Below are positions 36,971 to 49,579 of a DNA stretch of 64,000 nucleotides, piece after piece. The notes beneath the pieces are model-generated. The model saw only the letters and a list, made by a program, of their open reading frames with translations, did no database searches and was not told the origin of the DNA. Made by a program: the position numbers and the translations under genes. The stretch is taken from positions 72,575,702 to 72,639,701 of the forward strand of contig NC_052135.2 of NCBI RefSeq assembly GCF_016086655.4, in the 5' to 3' direction. This DNA comes from Lepeophtheirus salmonis. Taxonomy: Eukaryota > Arthropoda > Copepoda > Siphonostomatoida > Caligidae. Every line of letters starts with the position of its first letter. Positions within the stretch are counted from its first letter, which is position 1.

Positions 36971-37841
36971 AAGAACTTCTTTGTATTTGATTTCACATTA
37001 AAATATCTACATAGGCATAATTGGAAGCTAAGATAGATAGACTGAGTAGTGAAGGCAATTTATCAATGATGTATCGAATATTTGAAATCGGTGATTAACC
37101 TATGCAAACAAATTTTGATACTTGTGTTTAATGGTTGTTCTAATATATTTTATGTAAGATAACCATTATTAATTTCATTTTTCACTCTTCAACTAGTCTT
37201 ATCTCATTTCATCACATATCATTCAGAAGAGAAAATATTTTTTATGATAAATAAAATATGCATTTAGTTCAAATTTGTATTTTTTTAGTTAATGACTGAT
37301 ATAGTCGTCCATACTGCAAGTGCATACTATAGCAGCTGGCAAGAGAAGACTAATCTCATATTAAATAAATTATGCAAAACTCTCAGAAAATAATTAAAAT
37401 ACATTATATGAGCTATTTGCCTTCTCGCCTTCTACATAAGAACATATGAGGACATTCGTTTCATACATTTCATCTAGTGGCGACTTTGCCAATTATAAAC
37501 AATTTGTGTTTAGTGAGACGAAGAATACAAAAATTCTTAAATAATATTAAAAATTACCGTCCATTGAAATTTACTATGAAAAAAATTAGTTAGAGTTGTA
37601 AGGAAAGTTGTTTCATAAGCGTAAGAATTTTGTTATTGCCAATATACAAAGTGTTGTTTTTTCTTCCATATCATTATTTGTTCGTTCTTGGGAATGGGTC
37701 ATTTAAGTATGAAGAATTTCCCCGTAAATTACAGCGAGTGACACTGAGGATTTATCAGCGTAACTCATTCAAAGGTCATTTGAGGTTAATAAAGCGTAGA
37801 TGAGAATAGTTTGTTTAAAGAGTTTTTGAACTATATAGGTA

Positions 37842-37912
37842 AAAAGCTTTGTTGGACTATAAGTAAACTAGAGGATCAACATTGTTATAATTCCTGCCTA
37901 TAAGCTAATAAA
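37842..37912 (+). repeat. Dispersed short repeat, copy C
   Basis: AAGCTTTGTTGGACTATAAG, then AGAGGATCAACATTG, then ATAATTCCTGCCTATAAGCT follow the order of the other copies. Intronic. Confidence 0.55.
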
Positions 37913-38041
37913 ACATTGTCAAAATCATTACCAAAAAGCATTAATTTATACTTATTTACAAGCTAGGGAAAACAGTGAAAGATATAGTAATACTAAGAAC
38001 AGGTCCTAATTTTTATTCAGAAATTGATACAGATACTTTGA

Positions 38042-38342
38042 CAATTTCTTTTATAATTTTTTTTTTTTAAATAAGTTTGAAACAATTAAAATTTGTTCAC
38101 AAAATTTCGTATAATAAAACCTATAATCAAATAAGTCAAGAGAAATGAAACGCACTATATTCAAAATTCCCTCTTTATTATTCCATAAATTTACCTCACG
38201 AAACACAGTTTTCGTGAGGTGTCTCCCCTCGTTGCATTTATCTTGACTTATTTTATTGAAGGTTTTATTATACAAAATTTTGTTAACAAATTTTAATTGT
38301 TTCCCACTTATTTTTTAAAAAAAATTTATAAAAGAAACAAAC
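38042..38342. mobile_element. 300-bp palindromic MITE-like element
   Basis: Two arms of roughly 100 bp are imperfect inverted copies. Left TTTGAAACAATTAAAATTTG, ATAATAAAACC and AAATAAGTCAAG pair with right CTTGACTTATTT, GGTTTTATTAT and CAAATTTTAATTGTTTC. The centre is itself a hairpin, CCTCACGAAA/TTTTCGTGAGG at about 38194-38219. There is no coding content. If transcribed with the intron it would fold into one long hairpin. It is best read as a MITE or foldback element. Target duplications could not be fixed. Confidence 0.8.
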
Positions 38343-38576
38343 ATTTATTTGAACAAAGAATTATTTTTAAGGATTTATTAAAAAATTTGTTTTTTTATCC
38401 CCATAAAGTTAAAAAAATATTTATATGTATAATAAAAAGTACATTCAAATACGAAATTCATTGTCATTTTAAATCTGATTTCACAGTTTTTCAGTCATAA
38501 CCCTGTAATACATTTTGCTGTGATATAATTAATTAAACAAAAGACCTGCTAATTGTTTCATTAGGGAACTGAGATA

Positions 38577-39410
38577 CCGATTGGTCCAATAAAATCCGAA
38601 ACCTTTGAATTTTAAACTTCAACAAAATTAATAATATAAATAGATGTGTGTCAGAGCTCTGCTAATCATTAATGTAGCCACCCTTAGGGGCAATGATGGG
38701 TTCCAGGTTGCGGGGGAAGGCCTTGCATCTGCTGCAGATTTAGTTAGTTGTGATGGTGCCCTAGCGCTGGCTGACAGTGGCTTTGAGGGCATCGGTGTTT
38801 GGATGAAGGACAATGCAGGCCTTCTCCTCGACATCTACCTAAAAGGTCTAGTAGATGGGGTTGGCATCAGGGCTGAAGGGAGGCCAAAAGTGTCAATAAA
38901 GAGCTCTAAAGAACTCAAAAGAATTATTCGAAAGAGTTTTGTAATGGAGAAGTTTTTATTATTCCAATATTGGTGTCAAAAATGGTATTTCCAACCTCAC
39001 AAGGATATTTCCATCTAATTTTTTGATAGAGCACTTTGGACAGTGTGGTTTGAAATCCGGAGATGAAATCTCCTGCAAAGTCCTCAAAGACTTGAGGGGA
39101 TTGGCCGGGGCTGTTGTCTATAACTGTTTCGGGTCCAGTTTAACTTTTTGAAATATCTCTTTCTCCTCTTCAATGTTTCAGACTTCTTAAGGCGTAGAGG
39201 GTGGTCCTATGGACGCCCAACAGTTGGAGTGTGAGAATGGAAATTCTCCAATCACATTCACATATTATTTCTTCGACTTGTAAATAAGCTAGAGAGCTCA
39301 GGTTTATTAATTGTTTATGCTGTAATATATTGAAATATGAATTAATTTCAATCATTCAACCTTAATTAATTATTGAATATATAGCTTGGATTAGTTTTTT
39401 GAAACAGTTA
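38577..39410 (-). mobile_element. Tc1/mariner-like deletion derivative (family A, copy 3)
   Basis: The left terminus CCGATTGGTCCAATAAAATC follows a TA at 38575. On minus, M-I-E-I-N-S-Y-F at 39355 begins the HTH region as in the 19656-20371 copy. Eroded sequence leads to an L-T-P-like block near 38980. It then jumps to the C-terminal V-D-V-E-E-K-A-C-I-V-L-H-P-N-T-D-A-L-K-A-T-V (about 38845-38780) and a tail ending G-G-Y-I-N-D. The catalytic middle is missing. The right terminal repeat fades out near 39400. It is antisense within the host gene intron. Confidence 0.8.
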
Positions 39411-42119
39411 GTGTGTTACCATACCACGTAACAGTCAAGGAGGACGATAAATGGCTACTCCTAGTAACAGTTATTCTCAATGACGTCACTATCAAAAAAC
39501 GTGGTGGAAGTCAAATATCAGTCGGAAAAGTGTCATGGTATAACTTTGTAGTTCTATTAATTTCGATAATAAACCAACTTTAGTATTAATATAACAATCA
39601 ATAATTTATATTGAAATATTTATAAACTGAGAATTGTAATTGAAATAAAATTTATCTCTTTTTTTGTATCTGACTTATATTTTTATTAATCAACAGTTGA
39701 CTTGAGGCAACAAAAATATATACATAATAAAAAGCAAAAAATTCAAATAGAAAAAAACATCTCAAACAGATTTGATAAAAAAAACCAATTTATTTATTTG
39801 TAATCAGCTTGTATACTACAACAAGTTTGAGATTTTGTAAACTTCCTTGAGTAATTAAACAAAGTCAAAATTAATATATTAAAATAGTGATTACGATTTT
39901 TTCATAAACTTGGGAGATGTATTTAATTTTATTTTATTTACAAAATCCATTCTGATTTTATTTCTTCTTACTTTGTTAAGATTTTTTTAATAACTATAAT
40001 TATATACTAATATCATTCAAAATACTTTTTTTCAATATAGACTAACTAAAAACATATAATGATGTATAAGCCTAAAAATAATAAAGGAGTGTGTAGTACT
40101 TTCAAAATATTGTTTTTAATTTCAATTCAATTTATCTGTTTGGACACTTAATCACTTTTATCATTAACAATAGATTATAACTGATCACATTTATTACTAC
40201 TAGGGGTCATGAAAGTTCATAACTCTGAGTTATTGGTTATTTTTTGTGGTGTCGTTACTTTTGATGTTGTTGTCTTAAGGGTAGAAATGACCCACTTTCA
40301 AAAAATATCTTATAAAACAAACTGTATAGTTGAAGTTTGTTATTAATTTTTTAATATATATTATTAATTAACAAACTAATAGCTTATTTATCATTTAAAT
40401 AGGTATAAATTTTAAATGTTAAATAATCTATATAAATTTAATTCGCTTGAAAAAATATATACACCTATAGTAATATATAGTTTAACTTATTGGATGAATT
40501 GTAGAAAAACACCGTTCACTCTCGGCTTCCCTAAAATTAAATACTGTCTCATCAAATGATTTATCGAAGGATGTCAATATCAATATCAAATTGTATTCAT
40601 GTGTTTTCTTATCAACAAACACATTTTCATTTTTTTGTCAAAAGTTTTATTTGAAATTATTTTCCTTTAGTCTATAGAGTGTTTTTGTCTTTTTTGGATT
40701 AATATATTTAAGTAAGTTACAATTAAATTAATATTGCATTTCATATATCTTCGTAGTTCTAAATATCAATTACAGTGTTCTTATTCTAGATCTATCCGTA
40801 CAGAAAATAATACATATTTATTATACGACATAATATTTATAAATATTGTCATAAAGTTTACAAATGTATTTTGAATTTTTATAAAATAAAATATTATTTT
40901 TAAAAACCGTGTCAAAATAACCTCCAAGAAAATCTTAGTACAAAAGTCATTTTTACCAAATAGTTCTAATATTTAGGTCTATTTAAAAAAAAATAATGGA
41001 ATTTCAAGACTAAAAAATATTGGAAAAGAGTATTTGTAGTAGTTTAATGTTAAAAATGAGTCAAATTGACCCGTAAGAAAATACAAGGGTTAAACTTTAT
41101 TACAATTTTTTTTTTTTTTAATTTTTAATTTTTTGGATATTAATGACTAATTATGCCCAAGTTAATTTTTAAAAATTTATTTTAAAACTAAAATAATTTA
41201 AAAAATATGTAATATAAAAATCTTTAAAAAACTTTTCAAAGTTTTAAACATAAATAAGTAAACAAGTTAATTAAAGAAGCGAAAACTCGTTTAAAAATTA
41301 CTAAATATATGAATAAATCTTAATCAATTCTTTACTAAGATTTTAAAAAAAATTAGTATATTACCAAGATGTAACGTTTCAGGAGTATGCTTAAAAATAT
41401 TCGTGATGAAACGTAGATCCTAAAGGAAACTAAAAGTATTTTTATTTTCTTTATTTCGTTCTTACACTTAAATACCAGTGCAATTACGTAAAATATATAC
41501 ATAAATATACACTTTAGTTTAAAATTAAAGCTTTGGTGTAAGATTACATGGCAATTTTCCTAAAATTTACAAAAAATACAAACATAAAATTGGTTAAGTT
41601 AAAACTACTGGGGGTAAAAAAATACGACATTCACAATAAAACAAAGATATTTTATAAAAATACTAAATAACAAGTCTCAATTTTAAATTTTATATTGTCT
41701 TTAAATCTTTTTTAAAGCCTATAAATGGTAATTTGAAGTTGACAGAAGGTATTTAATTTCTTCTACAGCCAAAGTCCACAAATTAATCCCCAGAGATGGA
41801 ACTTTAATGAATAATTTATATATTAGGTTTAGTAAGACTTTCTGAGTTTTTCTTGTTATTTGTCTTTAATTAACTATATATCTCAAATAATAATTTAATA
41901 TGCTTTAAGGTTATGTACAAAATCCCAATTCACTTTCGGAGGTTTCAATATTATGCATACTTAACTTTAACTGTTTAACTTTGTACTGTTAATTCTAAGA
42001 TTATGTTGTGAGACAGTTTATGTATAACAATGTAAACTCAAAAAAGGATGGTTTGGTCTACAGACAAAATTTTCTAAATCGATATATGTTTATAATGATT
42101 TAATTATTTTTTGTTTCAG

Positions 42120-42628
42120 CCATTATTTACATATCTACTATCATCATACTTTATATCTTCGGTCTCACTGTGATCTTGTTTCATCACATGAATCAAATTC
42201 ACGGCGTTTGGGCATGGAACTGCTTAGATGTTTGGGATGAGCTACGTCCCTGGTCTCCCCCTTCAACTTCCAACACTGTAGACCTTGATGATGGAACTGA
42301 CGCAAAACAAGGGATTGAAATCGTTATTGAGTCCGCCTATGATGATTCCCAAACAAAGCCCAAAAAGAAATGGAAACATAATAGTAGTTGTTTGTTTTTC
42401 TTCAAATCTAAAGAAAAATGCAATATGGATAACTCGAATTCACATTATAATCATAACTCAGAATCTAGCTGCTATCATACAAAAGAGTCGCGAGAAGACT
42501 CTATAATATCAGGCTCATTGAAAGTAAAGGATACCAGGGGTATGTCCGTGGTGACCATTCTGAATGACGATCATCATAGAGGAAGACAATCTGTGCAAAA
42601 GTCACAAGTGTTAGAGACAGCATTATAA
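42120..42628 (+). CDS. Single-pass membrane protein, exon 2 (residues 44-212)
   Basis: This exon follows the acceptor at 42119 and completes a 212-residue protein. Residues 44-64 (A-I-I-Y-I-S-T-I-I-I-L, on to V-I-L-F) form one strongly hydrophobic helix. A Trp-rich segment, G-V-W-A-W-N-C-L-D-V-W-D-E-L at 72-85, follows directly. Then come a Pro/Ser loop, an acidic stretch, a Lys-rich P-K-K-K-W-K at 124-129, and a Ser/His/Asn-rich tail. The last four residues E-T-A-L fit a class I PDZ-binding motif. No Cys-rich or enzymatic domain is seen. Size and layout (about 44 residues, one helix, longer tail) recall small channel-accessory subunits such as KCNE, but the KCNE juxtamembrane signature is absent. 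I leave it unnamed. Confidence 0.8.
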
Positions 42629-42941
42629 TCAATGAATATCCAAAGACTATTTATTTATATGTATGTAACTTGAAGTTGCAAAAATGCATCACAGCAAATT
42701 ACCGTCAAAGTTAATTCCTATTTTTATTTTTATATTTACTATGTATTATAAGACTGGCTTTACTCTTACATAAAAATCCTCCATTTATTTTGAAATAAGT
42801 ATTGATTTGCATAATTTATCACCATTGACCGTCAAAATTTGGTATAGGGTTTTCTAATTGCTAGCGGTACTTTGTCAAATATAAGAAAGTAAATAGTATA
42901 TATATGTATTTACATTTTCTTGTAATCTAAAGCCTTTATTC

Positions 42942-42947
42942 AATAAA
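42942..42947 (+). promoter_or_regulatory. Poly(A) signal AATAAA
   Basis: AATAAA lies 314 bp after the stop codon of the membrane-protein gene, with the T-rich sequence TTCATTTTAATTGTTTG directly downstream. This suggests a 3' UTR of roughly 335 bp. Confidence 0.55.
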
Positions 42948-42969
42948 CATTCATTTTAATTGTTTGTTC

Positions 42970-45900
42970 GAGAATGAGGTCAAATGTAATTATAAGTGGT
43001 CATTCATAATACTCTGATTTATTCTTCACATAATTTCAATCTCTTTTCCTCCCATTCATTTCTTTAGCCCCTTTTTTCCAATAGCGTGTAAAAAAAGTCA
43101 CGTGGTCGATTCACCAAGTTTTTCGCGTATTTCACTTCTGAATCCTGGACATCCACTCGGTTTTTGTAACGCAGAAGGACTTCTTGGTGTGTTGTTCTAC
43201 TAGACCCAAAATAAATAAGTACATTGTGTGAGCTCCGGCGAGCTTTGGTAGATAAATACTTCGTTGATTGCCCGCATTTTTTTAATTGACTTCAATTACT
43301 TATGGCTGGCTCTCAAAATAACAAACAAAGTATATACCTACTGATAAGGAACACTAGTGTTAGGAAAATAGAAAGGAAACAATACTATACGCTGTTAACT
43401 CTCATGTCAGTAGGATAGCACAGTTTTATATGTAGAGAAGAAAAAATGAGCGCATAGGGCATTTAAATATTTACTTATTTCTTTAAATTGTACTACAAAT
43501 AAATATAATTGCCCCTTAGCTTAGTTAAGTAGACAGAGAGTATTTATTCTGATCTTGAAAAGTTTAATACAGCTGTTGTCTTTGATCAATTTTTAAATTG
43601 TATAATAAAACTAGGAGGAAAAAAGTAAGCCTATAAATTGGTAGGTTTAAAAAAAAAAATATTAGCCTTAAATCATAGTAAAGTTAATAGCTAATAACAG
43701 TAATGATCTCTTGTTAGCTATATTGTTTTCATTTATTACTTGCAAAAAAATACATAAATTTTTATTTATCTTTTAATTTTCTAATATATTTTATAAAGTT
43801 TCGCCAACGATCTGAAAAACCTTATATTATCTCTTTAATCCATAATACACCATTTTTTAGTCAACTTAATTGAGAATATATTTTGTTAAACTTAATGTAA
43901 AAAGTGGTGTTTTTTCATTATTTTCTTGTATATTATTTATAATAAATTACAATTATCAATATTTTATATATATATATATAATATCTATGTATTCATTTTA
44001 ATTTTTTGCATACAATTTCAATCATTTTAACAGTTCTATTTTTTGACAAAGTGTATTTATTAACATTATCATTGTTTTTGTAAATATCATTATTTTCAAA
44101 TAATGAAATAAAATTGTTGTATTTACTCAAGTTTAAAAAAATGTGACTTCTTCTATACATTGATTTAAGTCAAAAATATTTATTTAAAGGTTCGTATTTC
44201 TTTGACAGATTTCAAATGATTAAAAAACAAATACACCGTAAAATAATACCGGAGAACAAATCATCAACTTATTTCGCCTCCTTGTTCATGTTTAATATAG
44301 ATGGGGTGTTGTAGTTTGAGTAAAATATTAAGTACTATACAAATTTAAAAAATAATCCAATAGCTTATTTAACATAAGGAGCGTTTCGTCTTCTTCCCTA
44401 ACAATAAAATTAAGTTTTTTTGATAGTTAAGAATATAAATAAAAGTATAAAACAAAAAAAAATAGTATATAAAAAGCATGAACTTGAATTATTTTTTTAA
44501 TAATCAGTCTAACTTATTGATAAATAATATCCACAAGAGCAAAGAGAAAGAAACTCTCATTAACAAACTCACTTATGTCAACTTGTTTAACAAAATCTAA
44601 ATTTCTAAATAATGTACTTAAAAAATGTCAAAAATAAAAACTATTTTTATCTTTTAAAAGTCGTTTGAGGAATCTCTTAAATACGAAGGTATTTCAAGAA
44701 AATAATATTACTAGGTCAAATATAATATATATTTGTACATATAATCGTTAAGACTTTTTTTTGTGTTTGTAGGTTGTTTTTTTCTGGAGGATTAAATTAG
44801 AACATTTTGTCGTTAATTTTAATAAAACTCCATCAAATTATTTTCAATTCAATGTTCAGTTGGAAAAAATTTAGTCATTTTCATTAAAGAGTCGAACAAT
44901 AATCAGTATTAAATATTGAAAGCTTAGAACAAATCACAGTTTATCATACTGCTCCACACTTTGGTTTTACTGTAGATGAAATTTATGGTGCCCAGTCCCA
45001 ATAAGGCTTTGGGCATAGATCTTTATTAACATAAATTTATGTTGATGTACGTCATTGAAGATTTACAACAATGTCATCGATTTTTCAAATTTGGTAACCC
45101 CAAAAAAATTATGCAGGCAAAAACTCCAAATAGTGGAGTATAGATCCGTTTTTATCCAAAAGGGGAAATGAGTCTCAGGATATTACTAACAATACTAAAT
45201 CGCCCTTTACAAATTAGAGAATCAACAATATCTTCTTTAGATATTTTAATGAAAAATAAATTATCGACAAGATTAAGGTCGAGATCTAACGGGAAAAGAA
45301 ACTCACCAGATGCAAAATGAAGTGGTTCAACCTCAATAACAATTAAGGAAAACAAAGTTTTGATGTTCTTTATAAATATAAACTTGTATAATGTCTCAAC
45401 CCGAAATTTAATCTATCTCGACTATTGAAGTTCCTAGATACCCTTAACAAATTTGTATATAGGGATTTTTGATGTAACTTAGAAAATAGTTTTGATCACA
45501 AATTAAATGCCACTAAGTTTAAAATTTATGTACAAAGTCAGAAATCTTATAAACACATCTTGCAAATTTTTGGGCACTCATATTGACATTATAGGAATAT
45601 AAGGTCTGAATAATTATGATACTGAATTTGTTGGTTCCAAATTCTTGTCCAAAATATCAAAAAGTCCTTTACAATAGTACAGATTTTAATGTCAAGTTTA
45701 AACTCAGTAGGGATACAGCTACTCGTACACAAAATTCCTACCCTAGAGCTACTAAAGTTATAAACTCAATTATTGCACCCTATAGTTTTTTGACGCTCGG
45801 AATTACATGAATACTTTCTCCTCCTTACACAATTTTTTAGGCCTGTATCCTCCTGTATTAATCTTTTTCTAGACAAGGGTTTTTAAAAGAATATTTGAAG

Positions 45901-47845
45901 TCAATTGGCACACAACAATTAAGGTGTTTTGTCAAAATTTTCTTCAAATGACATTAAAAATATAAAATCATGGATTCTAAACTCTGTCCTATTTGATGAC
46001 CCTTATGCTAATATTGAAATTATTAAATAATTCAATGCACCATAACAATGACGGAAACTTTTTTTTGTGTTTGAGGAAATGCTTAATTTTATTTTTTTAG
46101 TTTGAAAATTACAAGAAATACAAATTTGTCAAAATACTTTTGATTGAAGAAGTGTGAATGGAAGGGAAAAAAGATCCCCACCTTAAAAAACCTATGTGAT
46201 TGCAGAAAAGAAAGCCACTAACTCTCAAACGATTGTCAAAAACTCTGATGCTCCTAAGCCGTCATGGTTCTCATAAACAATTTGGATCAAACCACCACAT
46301 CATCTACCTTTGACAATCCAGCCACCAAATCATTGTTCCACTGCATGTAAAGGGAATATATTTCTATATTTTCTTATTAATATGTTAATGAACTCATATA
46401 TATTATTTAAATATTCCTAGTTATAAATTTTAATGTTTATATTGTTTTGGGATGTTTGCCATTTATAGAATATTGTTATATTATTAATTCAGAAGAGGTG
46501 TCCAATGGAGACGAATTCGATGAAATGTTAATGATCTTATACACATCTATGTTTTTTTCTGTTTGTTGAGTCAAGTCCATTTTATTTAATGTTTACTAAA
46601 AAAAATCCACTTTATCTTATGTTATGAGAAAAATACTTATTTTACAGAGTAAGGCTACAAATTGACAACATTGGAGACTTATCACATCATTGGAATCTGA
46701 CAATATTGTGTCGTAAATGACAATTGATTTTGTTATAGCTTTTTATCCACTATCTCACAAATATATACTCTAAAGCCTTTAGAAAAAGGGGTTTTGACAC
46801 AATATCATTCAAATGGTTGGCATTATCAAACCCAAAACTCGAGTTTGTTTCCATTATGGAACTCAAAAATACTTATTTTATTACAAAAGAGATGTACCCT
46901 AAGGAGATAGTTCTTCTGCAATAATTTTCATCTTGTGCATTGACCTTCTAATTCAAGGTATTCATCAAAATGACAAAATCATTATTACAAATTTTCAAAT
47001 TTCCTTTTATACTGCTAATTCTTTGCAAATGACTGGTTTTAAATTTTTACTATTACTTCAATGTAAACTTTAAAATATATGACACAAAATCTCTCTAAGC
47101 TCTGACTTTGAAATTATTTATATATTAAGACCAAATATCCTTGAGGCAAAATGGCTTTAAGACAAAATGTCCTAAGAAAAAGTCATATGGCGGCCTAACA
47201 AACTAAAGAACGGGTTGTAATGAAATGTGAAGGTCGGTACCAACTGAAAATGAGGTGAATAAAAAAAAAAAAATAAGACCATGGATGTATGAAACCCGGC
47301 ACTTTTCAACCCACATGCACGTAGTCTACATTTTTTTTATCTTATTTATTAATAAATAATTTATAATATTTTCCTGTATTCACTTTTTTGGGGAATAGGG
47401 TCTACATAGTTTCTGAGATATTGGCTAATTCTCAAATGAATTATCGAGGTAAAAGAATGAGTTCTTCCGCTTTTATTATTTATCTAATGCGACAACGAGT
47501 ATGGAAAAGGAAATTAGAATGGGGAATATATTAAGACATTTAAAACATGTCTTGCTTGGTGATTATTTTTTATTGTAGAAATAATCTATCCCTTACAACA
47601 GTGAGTCCCAACTGTATCTCCAAGAGGTAATGAAAATCATCAAAAAATGTATTTCGTAAAGGAGGTCATTAAAATAAGGGTAGTAATACATAAGAGGAAA
47701 GAAAAGGCTAACCCCGCCAGATCCAGAAGAAACGATTTCGAGCCAGTTCTGACAAACAATCGATGGTAAATATTCTATATTTTGTATAAGTATTTTCCAT
47801 CGACGGAAGGTGAGTGTAGGATTATAATTGCTTAAGTCACGAAGG
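42970..47845. other. AT-rich spacer; weak retroelement traces
   Basis: A slightly less AT-rich block at 43080-43260 has no identifiable content. Between 44940 and 45830 the sequence gives scattered short frames. The minus-strand one at 45355-45152 has I-S-K-E-D-I, then R-F-S-I-V-S-N-I-L-R-L-I-S-P-F-G, faintly like the region after the reverse transcriptase in BEL/Pao elements. That is not enough to call. An (AT)n run lies near 43966-43981. Confidence 0.4.
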
Positions 47846-47851
47846 CAGTAA

Positions 47852-48104
47852 TTTAATTTTTAATTTAGTAATCTTTGTAATTTAGTAATTTTTGTAATTT
47901 AGTAATTTTTGTAATTTAGTAATCTTTGTAATTTAGTAATTTTGTAATTTAGTAATCTTTGTAATTTGTAATCTTTGTAATTTAGTAATCTTTGTAATTT
48001 AGTAATCTTTGTAATTTAGTAATCTTTGTAATTTAGTAATCTTTGTAATTTAGTAATCTTTGTAATTTAGTAATCTTTGTAATTTAGTAATCTTTGTAAT
48101 TTAG
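47852..48104. repeat. 17-bp minisatellite, about 14 copies
   Basis: The unit TAATCTTTGTAATTTAG repeats from about 47852 to 48104 with few differences: some units have TTTTTG instead of CTTTG, one lacks a base and one is shorter. The right half is nearly perfect and the left half more varied, as expected if expansion is more recent on the right. There are no spacers of unique sequence, so this is not a CRISPR array. Confidence 0.95.
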
Positions 48105-48909
48105 AGAGAAGCCACTCAATCTTCCACAAATCTTTATACCATCAGAATGTATATTTCGGCTTAAAAAAAAAGACATGCAAGGACATATGGTGACAATTTG
48201 TTTGTCATAAATTTTGAAAGAATCATGTCATCGTCGATGCATTTTTTATGACATTATGGATCTTCTGATAACGGTGTTAATATCAGTTTAGTATTATCAA
48301 AAAGTTTATTTATTGTAAATGAATCTCATCAAAAAAAAAAGAAAAAAATTGCCCAAAATTAGATTACCCATTAAGAAATGTATGTTTACGGGCTCTACAA
48401 TGATGAAAAAGTTACGAATAAAGTATTCCTAGTCTACAAAATTGAATATCACTTTCTCCAACTACTATTTTCGAATATTAATTTGCAGGTGAGATGTATT
48501 AACAGAAAAGTATTTTATTTATTGACTGGTGCTTATAGTATCGTATATACAAAGGCAAATAATATTTTTATTGAAAAAATAGACAACATAACGTTCGCAT
48601 GATTAATCCTTCCAAAAAAAGTATTTGCCTTAAGGAAAGAAGTGTAAAGAAAGATCTGTTTATGCCTTTGTTTGACTTATGTACGTTATATTTATAGATA
48701 CAAATCTTTTGCTCAAAATTATTTACATCATTGAAATGGATTTGTTTACAAAATCCTCTGTTACTCATTAATCATGTATATATATTTAAAAAATGTCTAT
48801 ATTTATATATATATATCCTGACATTATTGATATTTGTATTTTCATTAAATAAAAAGCTTAGGAAAAGAACAATTTATCTTAGTAAAAGATTTATTGACTC
48901 TGTATGAGG

Positions 48910-49575
48910 AAAAGTTGTATAAATATACAGTCCGATTCAAGTAAGAAAAAAATCATATAATAGCCATGATGATTGAATAAAAAATGTCATACATAAAAAC
49001 ACCGTTGATATAAATTTTCTATTAGAGAGTCACATTTATTGGTATAGTATATAATTAATTAATATTTGGTTCTTTTTCCTTCAAATTTTATCACAAAAAC
49101 CTTATCTGTGTTTTTCAGGAATCCATCACAAAAAACCTTTTTAGGAACTTTTTAAAATAGTTTTGATAATTTCTAATATATCTTTGATAAATCTTTGTCA
49201 ATTGTTGAACAATTAACGTAATTTTTAACTTTTTAGTTAATTTATTTTTTGAGAATAAGGAAACACCAAGCAAATGCAGTTATAAGTCATCTTGCCTTTA
49301 ACTTTTTCGTAACTAGTAAACTTGCCACGTATATTTTCTACTCTTACAGATTTTGCCGTATTCACAAAAAACCAAAATATTACCAATAACCATTATGAAC
49401 CATATTATTAATAACGAAATATTAATCAATTATAAACTGTACCAATAAATGTGACTCTTTAATTGAAAATTTATATCAACGTTGTTTTGATCTATGAAAT
49501 TGTCTTTTTTAATCATCATAGCTATTAAATGAATTTTTCTGTTACTCGAATGGGTTTGTATATTTATACATTTTT
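48910..49575. mobile_element. Long-inverted-repeat element without ORF
   Basis: A left arm of about 165 bp (48910-49075) contains TATAAATATACAG, ATAGCCATGATGATTG, GTTGATATAAATTTTC and GAGTCACATTTATTGGTA. It is matched in reverse complement by the right arm (about 49405-49575), which has TACCAATAAATGTGACTC, GAAAATTTATATCAAC and AATCATCATAGCTAT. The roughly 330-bp spacer has no frame of note. This fits a MITE or foldback transposon. Exact ends and target duplications could not be determined. Confidence 0.8.
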
Positions 49576-49579
49576 TTTA

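Larger units (their letters stand above)
32025..42119 (+). other. Intron of 10.1 kb, GT-AG
   Basis: The donor is GTAACT at 32025 and the acceptor TTTTTTGTTTCAG ends at 42119. The intron carries a mariner-like relic at 34.5-34.9 kb, another at 36.2-37.0 kb, a palindromic element at 38.04 kb, a family A element at 38.58 kb and two short dispersed repeats. The stretch 39.4-42.1 kb is AT-rich with nothing recognised. Intron status follows from the matching reading phase of the two exons, not from transcript data. Confidence 0.7.

Noticed and set aside
38628..39018. Overlapping 124-codon + and 68-codon minus frames as genes
   Set aside because: Both are shadow or shifted frames over the C-terminal part of a family A transposase relic read on minus.
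44940..45830. BEL/Pao-like or non-LTR pol remnant
   Set aside because: Only faint block resemblance (R-L-I-S-P-F-G) on minus and scattered frames on +; no catalytic box or contiguous motif order.
47852..48104. Regular repeat considered as a CRISPR array
   Set aside because: Units are directly tandem with no unique spacers, and the window is eukaryotic in character.
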